This document shows, piece by piece, positions 63,153 to 64,000 of a stretch of DNA of 64,000 bases. The DNA is from Symbiodinium natans. Its lineage: Eukaryota > Sar > Dinophyceae > Suessiales > Symbiodiniaceae. The notes beneath the pieces were generated by a model, which was not told the origin of the DNA, made no database searches, and was given only the letters and a program-made list of their open reading frames with translations. Location: contig CAJNDS010001768.1 in assembly GCA_905221605.1 (NCBI GenBank), positions 484,116-548,115 on the forward strand, written 5' to 3'. Made by a program: the position numbers and the translations under genes. How positions within the stretch are numbered: position 1 is the stretch's first letter; each line of letters begins with the position of its first letter.

Positions 63153-63260
63153 CATACCCCAACACCTAGGCCCTTCATGATCAGGCTTTGCCTTGGGCAA
63201 AGCACAAACTTCGTGTAACATGTCGACCCTCCCTGGAATTCTTAGAGCTTGAAGCAAAAA
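62868..63260 (-). CDS. Three tentative exon islands
   Basis: Minus-strand islands at about 63255-63168 ([20 protein letters not shown]), 63027-62995 ([18 protein letters not shown]) and 62945-62868 ([20 protein letters not shown]) are separated by TA microsatellite and short repeats. The joins are not established. Confidence 0.3.
63036..63150. repeat. TA/CA microsatellite
   Basis: Several TA runs with CACA and TGTA units. Confidence 0.92.
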
Positions 63261-63434
63261 AACCTTGAACCAAACCCTACTGGTAAACCCGGATCCTTGA
63301 ACCCTAAACCCTAAACCCCAAACCCTAAACCCTAAAACCCGACACCCCAAACCCCAAACCCCAAACCTTAAACCCGAAATCCTAAACCCTAAACCCCAAA
63401 CCCTAAACCCCAAACCTTACACCCTAAGCCGTTC

Positions 63435-63525
63435 ATGATCAAGCAGCGATGTCCACAGCGCCAGCAGCGACTCCGGCGACATCCGAGACGGCCCCGCGCA
63501 GGAGGGCCTTTGCTCCGCGAGGTTT
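63435..63525 (-). CDS. Exon, unknown, frame ambiguous
   Basis: Two minus-strand frames are both strongly coding-like: RMSPESLLALWTSLLDHER, and ALLRGAVSDVAGVAAGAVDI ending in TGA. I cannot choose between them. Confidence 0.35.
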
Positions 63526-63563
63526 TGGGTTGAAAGTTTAGGGTTTAGGGTTTCGGGTTTAAG

Positions 63564-63730
63564 GGGCTAAAGGAGGGACCCTCATCAGGGAACTTAGGGG
63601 CTATTTGGCGGTTATTTGGGGGCTACTTACGTACATATAGGGACTCTATTAAATATGTTGTATATAATGTAGGGGTTATAGAGGGGAATAAGACTAAGGG
63701 CCCTTCCTTATACCCCTTATGGCTTGCGGG
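63564..63730. mobile_element. Element, family C (diverged)
   Basis: AAGGGGCTAAAGGAGGGACC on the left; the right end (CCCTTCCTTATACCCCTTAT) matches only partly. Confidence 0.5.
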
Positions 63731-64000
63731 GGCTTAGGGTTTGCGGATTTTTTTTGGCCGGAGGGCTTCGGGTTGACAGGTTGAAGCCCTAAACCCTGAA
63801 CCCGAAACCCTAAACCCTGAACCCTAAACCCTACGGGTTTGTGGTTTTAAGGCATGGGAGGGGCTCTCGAAGTGCCCCAAAAAAACCGCCAAGCCCCCCC
63901 CCCCCCCCCAAGTACCCCTTGAAAGGGTACAAGGGTCTAGGGTTCCCCTTGAAAGGGTCTAGGGTTTAGGATTTAGGGTTTGTCAGGGTTTCGGGATGAA

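Overview
This is eukaryotic nuclear DNA, most likely from a dinoflagellate of the Suessiales/Symbiodiniaceae type. That is inferred from four things: pervasive TTTAGGG telomere-type repeats, tiny exons joined by GT-AG, GC-AG and GA-AG introns, short TIR/TSD-bounded introner-like elements, and a ubiquitin-like plus ankyrin gene family typical of those genomes. I see no rRNA, tRNA, CRISPR, operon or prokaryotic feature.

Roughly a third or more of the window is interstitial telomeric repeat, in both orientations and in variant units (TTTAGGG, TTTAGGGG, TTTTAGGG, TTTGGGG, CCCTATAAA). Arrays are broken by 50-250 bp islands. Many islands are exons, and the arrays are the bodies of the introns between them. 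Joining islands by frame, phase and family similarity rebuilds several genes, nearly all on the minus strand: a compact BTB gene (alpha, 1076-2594, 5 exons); a ubiquitin-like/ankyrin gene (A, 5223-8821, 7 exons, about 20 ankyrin repeats); a second BTB gene (beta, 15178-23311, 13 exons); a cysteine-rich GCC2/GCC3 or ephrin-receptor-like gene (gamma, 43757-51942, 8 exons found, incomplete); a second ubiquitin-like/ankyrin gene (B, 52415-53613); and a frameshifted relative without introns (C, 54350-54881). Plus-strand coding is limited to fragments near 11.3, 12.3-12.8 and 37.9 kb.

The most striking result comes from comparing alpha with beta. The first 199 codons of alpha are one uninterrupted exon. 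The homologous part of beta is cut into many 53-99 nt exons by introns of 0.1-1 kb, several made of telomeric repeat, and the remaining introns sit at different positions or phases. Across 29 reconstructed introns I count 12 GT, 12 GC and 5 GA donors, all with AG acceptors. In about two thirds of them the first bases of the intron repeat the first bases of the next exon, the footprint of insertion with target-site duplication. The window therefore looks like a locus of recent intron gain in which telomeric repeats have colonised, or travelled with, introners.

Layout: 0-9.4 kb BTB alpha and gene A; 9.4-15 kb telomeric arrays with a few plus and minus exons; 15-23.5 kb BTB beta; 23.5-43 kb exon islands, MITE-like elements, a 480-bp tandem array (28.8-30.5), a CT-rich minisatellite (35.1-35.8), a 560-bp tandem duplication (36.3-37.4), a long TG tract and a 21-bp minisatellite (41.0-41.4); 43.7-52 kb cysteine-rich gamma; 52.4-54.9 kb genes B and C; 55-64 kb telomeric repeats, MITEs, isolated exons and an AT-rich 1.55-kb TIR element (60.75-62.3). 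All gene models are hand-joined without transcripts. Isolated single-exon calls are tentative, because similar open islands also occur inside introns of the joined genes.
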